Shown here: piece after piece, positions 41,805-42,713 of the stretch
Layout: every line of letters begins with the position of its first letter
How positions within the stretch are numbered: the stretch's first letter is position 1
From: Megasphaera massiliensis
Lineage (GTDB): Bacteria > Bacillota > Negativicutes > Veillonellales > Megasphaeraceae
NCBI RefSeq assembly: GCF_000455225.1
Contig: NZ_HF954537.1
Location: 1,187,350-1,230,062, forward strand
Reading direction: 5' to 3'
DNA length: 42,713 nt
Made by a program: the position numbers and the translations under genes
Notes under the pieces: generated by a model
The model's database searches: none
Told to the model about the DNA's origin: nothing
Seen by the model: the letters and a program-made list of their open reading frames with translations, nothing else

Positions 41805-41821
41805 GAGAATTCCTCCTTAGC

Positions 41822-42655
41822 TCACTGTAGTTCTTCAAAAATCTGATGTGTCAGCTGGTTGTTTAAGTTATGGCTCGATTTGACGGCAATGACATGGCCT
41901 CGTATCGGTCTTCCGAGTAAAGACAAATCACCGACGATGTCGAGCACCTTATGGCGGACCAATTCGTCATCGGAGCGCGGAACGGACAGGCACGACGTCT
42001 TATCATAGACGACGACATTTTCAATCGTACCGCCCTTGCCAAGGCCCAATTTCTTCAGCATTTCCAATTCTTCCGTAAAGGCGATCGTCCGGGCAAAGGA
42101 AATCTGCTCAATGTACGAAGCCTTGGTGACGGTCTCGTCAAAAAACTGGACGCCCAGCATAGGGTGCGGATTGATGGATGTAAAGGTAATGCGGAATCCA
42201 TCGTAAGGCACAAGAGCGATAAACTTATCTCCGTCCTGAATGAGATGCTGTTTCTGTATGACCAGCGGTCGGCGCGGCACATCGAGCTCACGGACTCCCG
42301 CTTCTTCAATGAGCTTGACAAAGGTCAGACTGCTGCCGTCGGCAACGGGCGGTTCGACGGAATCCATTTCGACAAAGCAGTTGTCGATTTCCATCCCATA
42401 AAGGGCCGACAGCAGATGTTCTACCGTAAAGACCTTGGCGCTCCCTTTTTCCAGGGTCGTCGCCCGCATCGTATTGGTTACATTCGTCAGATGGGCTTGT
42501 ACAGACGGTTTTTCCGGCAAATCGGTCCGAATAAAAACAATCCCTGTATCAGCCGGAGCCGGGCGCAGTACCATATGAACTTCGTTGGCAGCATGCAGGC
42601 CGATCCCGTTAAATGAAACGTCATGAGCCAGTGTCGTTTGTGCTGTCTGTGACAT
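41822..42655 (-). CDS. lpxC: UDP-3-O-acyl-N-acetylglucosamine deacetylase LpxC
   Basis: Zinc amidase for the committed step of lipid A synthesis. The 277-residue protein contains the zinc His in FTVEHLLSALYG near residue 77, a second zinc motif in RHKVLDIVGDLSLLG (His and Asp) near 233, and the catalytic His in IRGHVIAVKSSHNL near 252. It has a GGAGG ribosome site. It is the first complete gene in the transcription direction at this edge of the window; upstream genes, including any lpxD, lie outside. Confidence 0.96.
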   Translation of the reverse strand: MSQTAQTTLAHDVSFNGIGLHAANEVHMVLRPAPADTGIVFIRTDLPEKPSVQAHLTNVTNTMRATTLEKGSAKVFTVEHLLSALYGMEIDNCFVEMDSVEPPVADGSSLTFVKLIEEAGVRELDVPRRPLVIQKQHLIQDGDKFIALVPYDGFRITFTSINPHPMLGVQFFDETVTKASYIEQISFARTIAFTEELEMLKKLGLGKGGTIENVVVYDKTSCLSVPRSDDELVRHKVLDIVGDLSLLGRPIRGHVIAVKSSHNLNNQLTHQIFEELQ

Positions 42656-42713
42656 AGGCAGGCCCCTCCTTTCCTGTTACGAGTAAGACAAATAATTTTT
42701 TCGTAATTTTTTA

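Noticed and set aside
1-42713. CRISPR arrays, insertion sequences, phage genes, tRNA or rRNA genes
   Set aside because: No regularly spaced repeats, transposase or integrase motifs, or recognisable structural RNA genes were seen. The whole window is core metabolism and envelope genes in one orientation.

Overview
This window looks like chromosomal core sequence from a diderm Firmicute of the class Negativicutes, most probably a Megasphaera-like member of the Veillonellales. The evidence is a Firmicutes-type gene set (Rex, FapR, a T-box leader before valS-folC, a MocR regulator, a small alarmone synthetase, YitT and YdbC) next to a complete run of lipid A, Kdo and Lpt genes needed for an outer membrane. 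The genus assignment is inference. Every real gene lies on the minus strand, so transcription runs from high to low coordinates. I saw no tRNA, rRNA, CRISPR array, insertion sequence or prophage.

Reading in transcription order. (1) 42.7-26.8 kb is an outer-membrane block: lpxC-fabZ-lpxA, a terminator and new promoter, then lpxI-lpxB-msbA-waaA-lpxK-kdsB-kdsA-kdsD-kdsC-lpxL-lptC-lptA-lptB-lptF/G, closed by a terminator at 26.8 kb. These genes make UDP-diacylglucosamine and lipid A, make CMP-Kdo, attach Kdo, acylate, flip the product (MsbA) and export it (Lpt). (2) 26.7-24.1 kb holds a DUF3084 coiled-coil membrane protein, a RuvC/YqgF-fold protein and a YitT membrane protein. (3) 24.1-23.7 kb is a monocistronic PC4-like ssDNA-binding protein. 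(4) 23.7-14.9 kb is the fatty-acid/phospholipid operon fapR-plsX-fabH-fabD-fabG-acpP-fabK-like-fabF, followed by rnc and a radical SAM gene, with a FapR operator at the head. (5) 14.8-12.7 kb has a biotin-dependent carboxyltransferase subunit and an AhpC peroxiredoxin with a Fur/PerR-like operator. (6) 12.6-10.3 kb has a MocR regulator and a PhzF-like protein. (7) 10.3-6.0 kb is a T-box-controlled valS-folC operon. (8) 5.9-3.9 kb has an O-antigen-ligase-like gene whose 5' end is split by a frameshift at a T7 tract, then rex, whose promoter carries two Rex-box-like palindromes. (9) 3.8-1.1 kb encodes a small alarmone synthetase in an operon with an OmpR-type two-component system. (10) The last gene is a DAHP synthase with its own promoter.

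The observations most worth a second look are: the broken or programmed -1 frame of the O-antigen ligase at a slippery T-TTT-TTA heptamer; the Rex operator embedded in the last codons of that ligase; the alarmone synthetase joined to a two-component system; the four-cysteine motif in the FabK-like enzyme; the compact lpxA terminator/lpxI promoter junction; and the single LptF/G-type permease in an otherwise complete Lpt set.
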